Source: DASWTL01 sp035575925 (GTDB lineage: Bacteria; Bacteroidota; Bacteroidia; Sphingobacteriales; Sphingobacteriaceae). Taken from it: a stretch of 38,207 nucleotides of DNA. The DNA lies in NCBI GenBank assembly GCA_035575925.1, contig DATLXK010000003.1, positions 1 to 38,207 of the forward strand, written 5' to 3'. Every line of letters starts with the position of its first letter. Position 1 is the first letter of the stretch. Below, piece after piece: positions 1 through 7,169 of this stretch. Under the pieces are notes generated by a model. That model had not been told where the DNA came from. It worked only from the letters and a program-made list of their open reading frames with translations, and made no database searches. A program made the translations under genes and the position numbers.

Positions 1-87
1 TTCTTTACATTTATCATCGTTTGGAAATCGGGCCTGAAACTCGAATAAGGATAAACTTTTAAATCTTTTCTCCATACAAATGCTCAT
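1..87 (-). CDS. IS1595-family transposase, N-terminal fragment (partial at window edge)
   Basis: Reading the - strand from an ATG at 87 (or a second in-frame ATG at 75) gives about 25-29 residues including LFEFQARFPNDDKCKE. This is the recognisable start of IS1595/ISXO2 transposases, where a phenylalanine/glutamine-rich segment precedes the N-terminal zinc ribbon. The frame is open to position 1 and continues outside the window. The missing part between this fragment and the right-edge fragment is only roughly 25 residues by family comparison (inference), so the two ends of the window stop at nearly corresponding places in the element. Confidence 0.75.
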   Translation of the reverse strand, partial: MSICMEKRFKSLSLFEFQARFPNDDKCKE

Positions 88-142
88 TTTCTTAGCAATT
101 TAAGCATAATTATAATATTAAAAAAGTGCCTAATTCAATAAA
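1..142 (-). mobile_element. IS1595-family insertion sequence, 5' part (runs off left edge)
   Basis: The left edge holds the start of an IS1595-type transposase on the - strand, followed outward by a short non-coding stretch and a 15-bp sequence, GCCTAATTCAATAAA, at 128-142. Its exact reverse complement lies at 37452-37466, next to the stop codon of the other partial transposase, so I read both as terminal inverted repeats of the same element. The outer flank 143-150 (cataataa) would be the target duplication if this family's usual 8 bp applies; it does not match the flank of the right-hand copy, so these are probably two separate insertions. Confidence 0.8.
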
Positions 143-162
143 CATAATAACAAGAAAGACTT

Positions 163-3100
163 ATGAAGAAATTTTTACTTTTTACGTGTGCTGTATTACT
201 GGCTTCGTTTAGCTTATATGCACAGGTTACAACCAGTACTTTAACCGGTGAAGTAAGAGATGAGACCGAAACGCTTATCGGAGCTACTGTTAAAGCTACT
301 CATGTTCCTACCGGTACCAGTTATGGGGCTTCTACCAATGCAGAGGGTCGATTTAACATTCCCAACATGCGTGTTGGAGGACCGTATTCCATTGAAGTTA
401 GTTATGTAGGCTTGAATGCGGTTAAACTGGATGGAATAATCTTAAAATTAGGAATTCCCTATGTTTTAGATGTAATTATGGAACAAGGGGCCAGAACTTT
501 AAATGAGGTTATTGTTACAGCTCCAGATGAAAATTCTATCTTAAATTCTTCAAGGATGGGCACTTCAACCAATATTAATTCCATGCAATTAGCTACTCTT
601 CCAACAATTAACCGAAGTATTACTGATTTTATAAGAACCACTCCGCAAGCTAGTGGAAATGGCTTTGCAGGAAGAGATGGCAGATATAATAATTTACAGG
701 TTGACGGTGCTAATTTGAATAACAATTTTGGGTTAAGCAGCGATCCGCTTCCTGGTGGTGGAGCACAGCCTATTTCTTTAGATGCTTATGAAGAGATTTC
801 TGTAAATATTGCTCCTTATGATGTAAGGCAATCTGGATTTACGGGCGCTGGTATTAATGCTGTTACTAAGAGTGGAACAAATTCTTTTCATGGAACTGCT
901 TACACATATTTCAGAAACCAAGATTTTATAGGTACTAAAGTTGGGGATAATAGTATAAAAAGTCAGATTCAAGATTCAAAAAGTAATATTTATGGGTTTA
1001 GCTTAGGTGGGCCAATTATTAAAAATAAATTATTCTTTTTTGTAAATGCTGAATCAGAGAAAAATATTGTTCCCGGCATCAGTTTTACACCTACTAACGG
1101 TTCTGGCAGTGGCAATGTTTCTACAACAACCACTTCGGATTTGCAAAGAGTTTCTGATTACCTGAGTCAGAAATTTGGATATACTACCGGTGTGTTTGAC
1201 AATTTTCCAAATTTTGAGAATAAAAACACTAAAATTTTAGCAAAATTAGATTGGAATATCAATCATGTTCATAAAGTAACATTAAAATACAGTGATTTAA
1301 ATGGTACTGATGATCAAGCATTAAACGGATCAAGTGTTCCAAATGGAGGCGGATTTAATGTTACCGGAAGATCTAATATTTCCCGGCTTCCATTTAACCG
1401 TTTCAGTAACAATTCCATGTCTTATAGCAATTCCAACTATTTCTTCCAAAACGGGGTAAAGACGGGGACATTTGATTTGAAAAGTAATTTTAATTCACAG
1501 TTTTCAAATCAATTCTTAGTTACTTATAGTAAAATAAATGCAACCAGACAGGTAAATTCATCTTTTTTTCCCACTGTTGATGTTTTCAATGGAACTGGCG
1601 ATAATTTACTCACATTTGGTACAGATCCTTTTACTGCTAAAAATGATGTAATTAATGATGTTTACAGCATCACTAATAATTTTACCTATTATAGGGGTAA
1701 ACATACATTTACTGCAGGCGGAACTTATGAATATCAGTTAGTTGGTAATCAGTTTATGCCCGCAGCCAAAGGATATTATGCATTTAACTCTATTGATGAT
1801 CTGATAAATGACAAGGCTCCAGTGTATTTTGCTTACACGTACTCTCTTGTTCCGGATAAGCCGGCTCCTTATGCTGCTGAACTAAAGGTTGGACAATTAG
1901 GGATTTATTTGCAAGATGAGATAGATTTCGATAATGGATTTAGATTAACTGCCGGATTAAGAGCTGATCGCCCTATATATTTGGAAGAACCGATAGAAAA
2001 CCAGGCAATTACGGCATTGCAATTGTTTGATCAAAATGGTAATCTGAAAAACTATAAAAATTCAGATTATCCTAAAGGAAATTTTATTCTTTCCCCCAGA
2101 GCGGGTTTCAGATGGGATATCAATCAGGACAAATCCTCAATTGTAAGGGGAGGAACCGGGATTTTTACAGGACGTATTCCATTCGTTTTCTTAACAAATT
2201 CACCTCAAAACTCAGGTGTTATACAATTTGGAGCCAGACTCAGAAACTCTAATGCGACAGAAGCAGCAAGTCTTGCGAAGATAAGACTAAATCCTAATCC
2301 GCAGGAATATGCTAATTTATTTCCAACTACGGCAGGTACGTCGGTTCCGGGAAATATAGTATTAATTGATCCTGACTTTAAATTCCCAACTATATTCCGA
2401 TCGAATTTAGCTTTTGATAAAAAATTGGGAAATGGGTTATCTTTTAGCTTAGAAGGATTGTTCTCTAAAGATATCAATACTGTAAGAATGCGTAATGCTA
2501 ATAATAAAGCTCCTAATGGAATAATCAACGACAGCCCCGAAAATTCCAGGCCAAGATATACTTCTACAGCTAATAGAGATTTGAATTCCGCAGTTACTAC
2601 CGCTATTGTTCTTGAGAATACTAATAAGGGATATTCCGGGGCTTTAACAGCCTTGCTTACTAAAGATTTCTCATCGAATTTCTACGGATCAATTGCTTAT
2701 ACATATACCAATTCTAAAGAAGTAACTGCAAATCCAGGGTCACAAGCAGCTTCTGTTTGGAATGGAAATCCTGTTGTCGGCACTTTAAATGATTTAGAAT
2801 TAACAAATTCTCAATATGTAACTCCTCATAGAGTTGTAGCCAATGCATCTTATAGTTTAAAATATCTTAAGAACTTCGGTACTACCTTCTCTTTATTTTA
2901 TCAAGGCGGTAGACAAGGTAATTTTAACTATGTTATAAACGGAGATTTAAATTTAGATGGCGGTAGTACAACAGATTTAATGTATATCCCTAAAAATAGT
3001 TCCGAAATTAATTTCGAACCATACACAGCAACAGTATCTGGATTACCTGTTCTGTTTACAACTTTGCAGCAACAAGAAGCTTTTGAGACATTTATTAACA

Positions 3101-3465
3101 ACTCTCCATATTTGAAAAAGAACAGAGGAAGTTATGCGGAAAGATATGGTGCTTCATTGCCTTGGTATAATGAGATAGATTTTAGATTATTACAAGATAT
3201 TTTTGTAAATCAAAAAACAATCAAGCATAATTTGCAATTGAGTGTTGATATATTAAACTTACCAAATATGTTAAGTAAGGATTGGGGTACACGAAACAGA
3301 ACAATAACTACTAACCCGTTAGTTTTCAGAAGTATTAATGCAGCTAATCAGCCAGTTTATCGTTTGCAAAATAATAGTGGGATTTTGGTTACTGATCCAA
3401 TTCAAGATAATTTAAGTACTTCAAGTACCTGGAGAATGCAGATAGGGTTACGATATAAGTTTTAA
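163..3465 (+). CDS. TonB-dependent receptor, Oar-like, with carboxypeptidase-regulatory domain
   Basis: Outer-membrane receptor of 1100 residues. A signal peptide (about 1-20, ending at YAQ) is followed by a carboxypeptidase regulatory-like domain (about 21-108, with TGEVRDETETLIGATV and the TNAEGRFNIPNM turn), a plug domain (about 113-235, with YNNLQVDGANLNNNFG and INAVTKSGTNSFHGT) and a long beta-barrel ending in the aromatic terminus GLRYKF. Length and the SGTNSFHG segment match the Oar/OmpA-related branch of TonB receptors rather than classical siderophore receptors; the ligand cannot be told from sequence. No SusD partner lies next to it. The ATG is preceded by an A-rich stretch typical of Bacteroidota leaders. 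An IS terminal repeat ends 20 bases before the start codon, so the native promoter has probably been displaced. A strong hairpin terminator follows at 3485-3518. Confidence 0.9.
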   Translation: MKKFLLFTCAVLLASFSLYAQVTTSTLTGEVRDETETLIGATVKATHVPTGTSYGASTNAEGRFNIPNMRVGGPYSIEVSYVGLNAVKLDGIILKLGIPYVLDVIMEQGARTLNEVIVTAPDENSILNSSRMGTSTNINSMQLATLPTINRSITDFIRTTPQASGNGFAGRDGRYNNLQVDGANLNNNFGLSSDPLPGGGAQPISLDAYEEISVNIAPYDVRQSGFTGAGINAVTKSGTNSFHGTAYTYFRNQDFIGTKVGDNSIKSQIQDSKSNIYGFSLGGPIIKNKLFFFVNAESEKNIVPGISFTPTNGSGSGNVSTTTTSDLQRVSDYLSQKFGYTTGVFDNFPNFENKNTKILAKLDWNINHVHKVTLKYSDLNGTDDQALNGSSVPNGGGFNVTGRSNISRLPFNRFSNNSMSYSNSNYFFQNGVKTGTFDLKSNFNSQFSNQFLVTYSKINATRQVNSSFFPTVDVFNGTGDNLLTFGTDPFTAKNDVINDVYSITNNFTYYRGKHTFTAGGTYEYQLVGNQFMPAAKGYYAFNSIDDLINDKAPVYFAYTYSLVPDKPAPYAAELKVGQLGIYLQDEIDFDNGFRLTAGLRADRPIYLEEPIENQAITALQLFDQNGNLKNYKNSDYPKGNFILSPRAGFRWDINQDKSSIVRGGTGIFTGRIPFVFLTNSPQNSGVIQFGARLRNSNATEAASLAKIRLNPNPQEYANLFPTTAGTSVPGNIVLIDPDFKFPTIFRSNLAFDKKLGNGLSFSLEGLFSKDINTVRMRNANNKAPNGIINDSPENSRPRYTSTANRDLNSAVTTAIVLENTNKGYSGALTALLTKDFSSNFYGSIAYTYTNSKEVTANPGSQAASVWNGNPVVGTLNDLELTNSQYVTPHRVVANASYSLKYLKNFGTTFSLFYQGGRQGNFNYVINGDLNLDGGSTTDLMYIPKNSSEINFEPYTATVSGLPVLFTTLQQQEAFETFINNSPYLKKNRGSYAERYGASLPWYNEIDFRLLQDIFVNQKTIKHNLQLSVDILNLPNMLSKDWGTRNRTITTNPLVFRSINAANQPVYRLQNNSGILVTDPIQDNLSTSSTWRMQIGLRYKF

Positions 3466-3484
3466 TATAATATTTAAAAATGTG

Positions 3485-3518
3485 AAGAGGGTGTCTCAAA
3501 AAGGGACACCCTCTTTTT
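3485..3518 (+). terminator. Rho-independent terminator after the Oar-like receptor
   Basis: A perfect 9-bp stem, GAGGGTGTC (3487-3495) with GACACCCTC (3505-3513), extendable by two A-T pairs on the outside, closes a short A-rich loop and runs directly into TTTTT at 3514-3518. It lies 20 bases after the receptor stop and before the peptidase gene. Confidence 0.85.
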
Positions 3519-3584
3519 ATTCAAAAAATAAAATACACAATTTTTAAGCTTCGATGTTATCTTTATTATTCATTTAAAAGTAAC

Positions 3585-5774
3585 ATGAAAAGAACGAAAA
3601 TTTTATCCCTGCTTTTGTTGTCCTGTTTAGTTTTTACAAATAATTTGGTAAAAGCTGATGAAGGAATGTGGTTACCTATGCTCATAGGGAAAAATTATGA
3701 GCAAATGAAAAAGCAGGGTTTTAAATTAACTCCCGAAGATTTATATAGCGTAAACAAAGCCAGCATTAAAGACGCAATTGTGTCCTTTGGTGGGTTTTGT
3801 ACTGGCGAAATGGTATCTAAAAACGGCTTGATCTTTACTAACCATCATTGTGGATATGACGCTATAGCATCTAATTCCACTCCTGAAAATAACATTCTGG
3901 ATAATGGATGGTACGCTAAATCATATTCGGAAGAAAAACCAATACCGGGCTTATTTGTGCGTTACCTGATACGAATGGAGGATGTTACCCCTCAGATTAC
4001 AAACGCGCTAAAAGGTGTTTCGGAAGCGGACAAAGCAGTTCGTATTGCAGAATTAACCAGGCAGATCGCAGCAAGTGCAACTACAGGAACGTATGAAGGA
4101 GAGGTGAGAGACATTTACAAAGCCAATCAGTTCCTGCTATTTGTTTACGAAAGGTATAATGATGTGCGTTTAGTTGGTACCCCTCCTCAATCAATAGGTA
4201 AATTTGGTGGTGATACCGATAACTGGGAATGGCCAAGACATACCGGAGATTTCTCTATTTTTCGTGTCTATGCAAATACAGACAACAAACCCGCACAATA
4301 TGCGGCTTCTAATAAGCCGTATACTCCCAAAAAATTCTTACCGGTTTCAATAAAAGGAGTTAAAAACGGTGATTTTGCTATGGTTTATGGATTCCCGGGT
4401 CGGACTGACCGGTACCTTACCTCTTTCGGGGTAACTTCTGCTACTGAGAGAACAAATCCGGCTATAGTAAAGTTGCGCGATATCCGTCTTAAAGCATGGA
4501 AAGAAGAGATGGATAAAAGCGTGGATACCCGTTTAAAGTTATCATCAGAGTATGCAAATATTGCGAACTACTGGAAATATTATATCGGGCAAACCGAACA
4601 ATTAAAGCGCTTAAAAATTGCAGAACAAAAGCAACAGGAAGAAGCTGCTTTTATAAGATGGGCTGCAAATAAACCCGAATATGCTTCATTAATTAAGGAT
4701 TATGAAACGGTATATAAATCGTATGAGCCGTATGCCGCGCATTCCATTTATGCTGGTAGTAATGGGTTATTGGCAACTGCCTGGGTACGAAATACCAATG
4801 CGTTTATGGGTGCTTTAACCGCTATGGAGGCACGGAAAGATGATCAGGCTTATATTGCCCGTGTGAATGGAAACATAACCGCAGCAGTAGATGATTATGA
4901 AACAACTTTTAATGATATTGCAGATAAAAAGATATTTGCTCAGATTTTAACTGCATTTTATAATGATATTCCCAAAGCTCAGCACCCCAGGTTTTTAACT
5001 TTGATAAGTGAGACTTATTGGGATCGTACCCCTGAGGCTACCTTTAAAAAGTATGCCGATTTTCTTTGGGAAAAAAGCGCTTTTATAAGACCAAATACTA
5101 TCCGTGAGTTCTGGAAAAAGCCTAACCGCGATGTTTTGGAAAAAGATCCCGGCTACTTGTTTGCAAAGAACCTGGTTTCTGCAGATTATATAAAAGCCAA
5201 TTTTGGAACGACTTTAACAGATTTTGAAACAACAAAATCCCGCCTGGATAACCTGTATCTGAAAGCGTTGATGGAGCAAAATAAGGATAAGGCATTTTTT
5301 CCTGATGCTAATTCTACCATGCGTATTTCTTATGGTCAGGTTCAGGGCTATTCGCCCAAAGATGGTGTTGCATATAACATTCAAACTACTATAGACGGAA
5401 TGATTGCCAAATATCAACCCGGCGATGATGAATTCGATCTTCCTCAAAATCTTTTAGATGCTTATAAAAGGAAAGACTTTCGCGAATATGGCTCTAATGG
5501 AACTCTTGGAGTTGGATTTATTTCTAATAACGATATAACAGGCGGTAATTCAGGTTCTCCTGTAATCAACGGAAACGGTGAATTAATTGGTTTGGCCTTT
5601 GACGGAAACTGGGAAGCGATGAGCGGTGATATTGCTTTTGATAAAAACTATAAACGTACTATTTCTGTTGATGTGCGTTTTGTTTTATGGTGTATTGATG
5701 TTCTTGGAGGAGCAAAAAACCTGATCAACGAATTGGATATCCGGAGACCTGTTACAACTACGGCAAGAAAATAA
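3585..5774 (+). CDS. S46 family dipeptidyl peptidase, DPP7-type
   Basis: A 729-residue periplasmic serine peptidase that removes dipeptides from peptide N-termini, feeding peptide use in Bacteroidota. The signal peptide spans about 1-24. The S46 catalytic triad is visible: His88 in TNHHCGYDAI, Asp222 in RHTGDFS and Ser656 in GGNSGSPV. In this family the residue in the FDxN segment after the catalytic serine separates DPP7 (Gly, hydrophobic P1) from DPP11 (Arg, acidic P1). Here it is Gly674 (FDGN), so I predict DPP7-like specificity for bulky hydrophobic P1 residues; that is inference from one key position. The length fits the family (about 710-730). The gene stands alone and ends in a palindrome shared with the convergent purM gene. 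Confidence 0.92.
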   Translation: MKRTKILSLLLLSCLVFTNNLVKADEGMWLPMLIGKNYEQMKKQGFKLTPEDLYSVNKASIKDAIVSFGGFCTGEMVSKNGLIFTNHHCGYDAIASNSTPENNILDNGWYAKSYSEEKPIPGLFVRYLIRMEDVTPQITNALKGVSEADKAVRIAELTRQIAASATTGTYEGEVRDIYKANQFLLFVYERYNDVRLVGTPPQSIGKFGGDTDNWEWPRHTGDFSIFRVYANTDNKPAQYAASNKPYTPKKFLPVSIKGVKNGDFAMVYGFPGRTDRYLTSFGVTSATERTNPAIVKLRDIRLKAWKEEMDKSVDTRLKLSSEYANIANYWKYYIGQTEQLKRLKIAEQKQQEEAAFIRWAANKPEYASLIKDYETVYKSYEPYAAHSIYAGSNGLLATAWVRNTNAFMGALTAMEARKDDQAYIARVNGNITAAVDDYETTFNDIADKKIFAQILTAFYNDIPKAQHPRFLTLISETYWDRTPEATFKKYADFLWEKSAFIRPNTIREFWKKPNRDVLEKDPGYLFAKNLVSADYIKANFGTTLTDFETTKSRLDNLYLKALMEQNKDKAFFPDANSTMRISYGQVQGYSPKDGVAYNIQTTIDGMIAKYQPGDDEFDLPQNLLDAYKRKDFREYGSNGTLGVGFISNNDITGGNSGSPVINGNGELIGLAFDGNWEAMSGDIAFDKNYKRTISVDVRFVLWCIDVLGGAKNLINELDIRRPVTTTARK

Positions 5775-5783
5775 TTAAAACTC

Positions 5784-5818
5784 AAGACCTATAAGGTTTT
5801 TAAAACCTTATAGGTCTT
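5784..5818. terminator. Bidirectional palindromic terminator between S46 peptidase and purM
   Basis: A perfect 17-bp inverted repeat, AAGACCTATAAGGTTTT (5784-5800) and AAAACCTTATAGGTCTT (5802-5818), with a single central T, lies between two convergent genes. It is flanked by T on one strand and by T (as A) on the other, so it can terminate in both directions. Its core ...GTTTTTAAAAC... is shared with the palindrome at 34777-34807, so it may belong to a dispersed repeat family as well. Confidence 0.75.
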
Positions 5819-5819
5819 T

Positions 5820-6998
5820 TTAATTATAAATAAACTCACCCGCTTCCGATCGAATAGTAACCTGTTTTTTACTGCCCTCTTCAACTCTTCCTATAATTTT
5901 CGCATCTATATTAAAGCTTTTTGAAATAGCTATAATATTTAACGCAATTTCCGCGGATATATATAATTCCATTCTGTGGCCCATATTAAATACTTTATAC
6001 ATTTCCTGCCATGATGTTTGTGATTCCTCATGTATGAGTTGAAAAAGAGGTGGGATTGGGAACAGGTCATCTTTTACAATGTGAAGATTATCTATAAAGT
6101 GAAGCACTTTGGTCTGTGCTCCACCACTGCAGTGGATCATGCCATGAATTTGAGGCCTGAAAGCATCCAGTATTTTTTTTATAACAGGAGCATACGTTCT
6201 GGTAGGTGACAGAACCAACTTTCCGATTGTAGTGCTTAGCGAAGGATCTATCTGAATTTCATCGATTAACTGCTTATTACCTGAATAAACCAGTTCGTTT
6301 GGTACTTTCTGGTCATAACTTTCAGGAAATTTTGTTGCCAGAGATTTATTAAATACATCATGCCGGGCAGAAGTAAGGCCATTTGAGCCCATTCCACCAT
6401 TATATTCCTTCTCATACGTAGCTTGCCCGTAAGACGAAAATCCGACTATAACATCACCAGCCCTGATCTTTTCATTTGTGATAACATCATCACGCTTTAT
6501 CCTGCAGGTTACTGTAGAATCCACAATAATGGTACGAACAAGATCTCCAACATCAGCAGTTTCCCCACCTGTAGAATGTATTCCGATGCCAAGCTCCCTC
6601 AGATCTGCAAGTATTTCTTCCGTACCGTTAATGATCTCACCAAGCACTTCTCCCGGTATCAGGTTTTTATTTCTTCCAATGGTAGATGATAACAATATAT
6701 TATCAGTAGCGCCTACACAGATCAAATCGTCCAGGTTCATGACTATGGCATCCTGGGCAATTCCTTTCCATACAGAAATATCTCCAGTTTCTTTCCAGTA
6801 AGTATATGCAAGAGAAGATTTAGTTCCCGCCCCGTCGGCGTGCATAATATTACACCAGTCTTTATCCCCACCTAATATATCAGGAATAATTTTGCAGAAG
6901 GCTTTGGGAAACAACCCTTTATCTATCTTTTTTATAGCATTATGAACATCTTCTTTTCCGGCAGAAACACCGCGTTGGTTGTATTTTAGATCTGACAT
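5820..6998 (-). CDS. purM: Phosphoribosylformylglycinamidine cyclo-ligase (AIR synthetase)
   Basis: A 392-residue cytoplasmic enzyme that closes the imidazole ring of AIR using ATP, the fifth step of purine synthesis. The N-terminus MSDLKYNQRGVSAGKEDVH is the form seen in Bacteroidota PurM, which is longer than the E. coli enzyme (about 345). HADGAGTKSSLAY matches the conserved nucleotide/substrate loop, and IHSTGGETADVGDLVRT and the glycine-rich region near GGMGSNGLTSARHDV fit the AIRS fold. I chose the ATG at 6998: the only longer option is a TTG at 7041 that adds 15 poorly conserved residues, and those bases belong to a hairpin repeat (7001-7029). No other pur gene is adjacent. It converges on the S46 peptidase. 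Confidence 0.92.
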   Translation of the reverse strand: MSDLKYNQRGVSAGKEDVHNAIKKIDKGLFPKAFCKIIPDILGGDKDWCNIMHADGAGTKSSLAYTYWKETGDISVWKGIAQDAIVMNLDDLICVGATDNILLSSTIGRNKNLIPGEVLGEIINGTEEILADLRELGIGIHSTGGETADVGDLVRTIIVDSTVTCRIKRDDVITNEKIRAGDVIVGFSSYGQATYEKEYNGGMGSNGLTSARHDVFNKSLATKFPESYDQKVPNELVYSGNKQLIDEIQIDPSLSTTIGKLVLSPTRTYAPVIKKILDAFRPQIHGMIHCSGGAQTKVLHFIDNLHIVKDDLFPIPPLFQLIHEESQTSWQEMYKVFNMGHRMELYISAEIALNIIAISKSFNIDAKIIGRVEEGSKKQVTIRSEAGEFIYN

Positions 6999-7029
6999 AG
7001 CCTCACCTAATCCTCTTCTTAGAGAGGAT
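6999..7029 (-). repeat. Hairpin repeat abutting the purM start, copy A
   Basis: On the - strand this reads TCCTCTCTAAGAAGAGGA followed by TTAGGTGAGGCT and then the purM ATG. The same layout, a C/T-rich arm, a purine-rich arm, then GATTTAGGGTGAGGC, occurs in the opposite orientation at 7133-7167. The two copies are 100 bases apart and inverted. The tail GGTGAGG lies where a ribosome-binding site would be. Confidence 0.55.
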
Positions 7030-7096
7030 TTTTTTGTGTACAAAAGTAACTTTTAGATTTATATATGAAAGGAAGATATCCATCTCGTGCTCATAA

Positions 7097-7128
7097 ACAA
7101 AAAAAGCCCCAATCAATATTGGAGCTTT
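7097..7128 (-). terminator. Rho-independent terminator after glutamine synthetase
   Basis: On the - strand AAAGCTCCAAT pairs with ATTGGGGCTTT (one G-T pair, loop ATTG) and is followed by a run of T. It lies 42 bases beyond the glutamine synthetase stop codon and in front of purM, so purM and the synthetase are probably separate transcripts. Confidence 0.75.
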
Positions 7129-7132
7129 AAAG

Positions 7133-7167
7133 TCCCTCTCAAATATGGAGAGGGATTTAGGGTGAGG
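7133..7167 (+). repeat. Hairpin repeat, copy B
   Basis: TCCCTCTC (7133-7140) pairs with GAGAGGGA (7148-7155), followed by TTTAGGGTGAGGC. It is a second, better-conserved copy of the hairpin next to the purM start, in opposite orientation. The form resembles REP-like intergenic palindromes; whether it recurs in the genome cannot be seen here. Confidence 0.55.
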
Positions 7168-7169
7168 CT

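Noticed and set aside
6999..7043. TTG start 15 codons upstream for purM
   Set aside because: The extra codons are the hairpin repeat, while MSDLKYNQRG at 6998 is the conserved PurM start.
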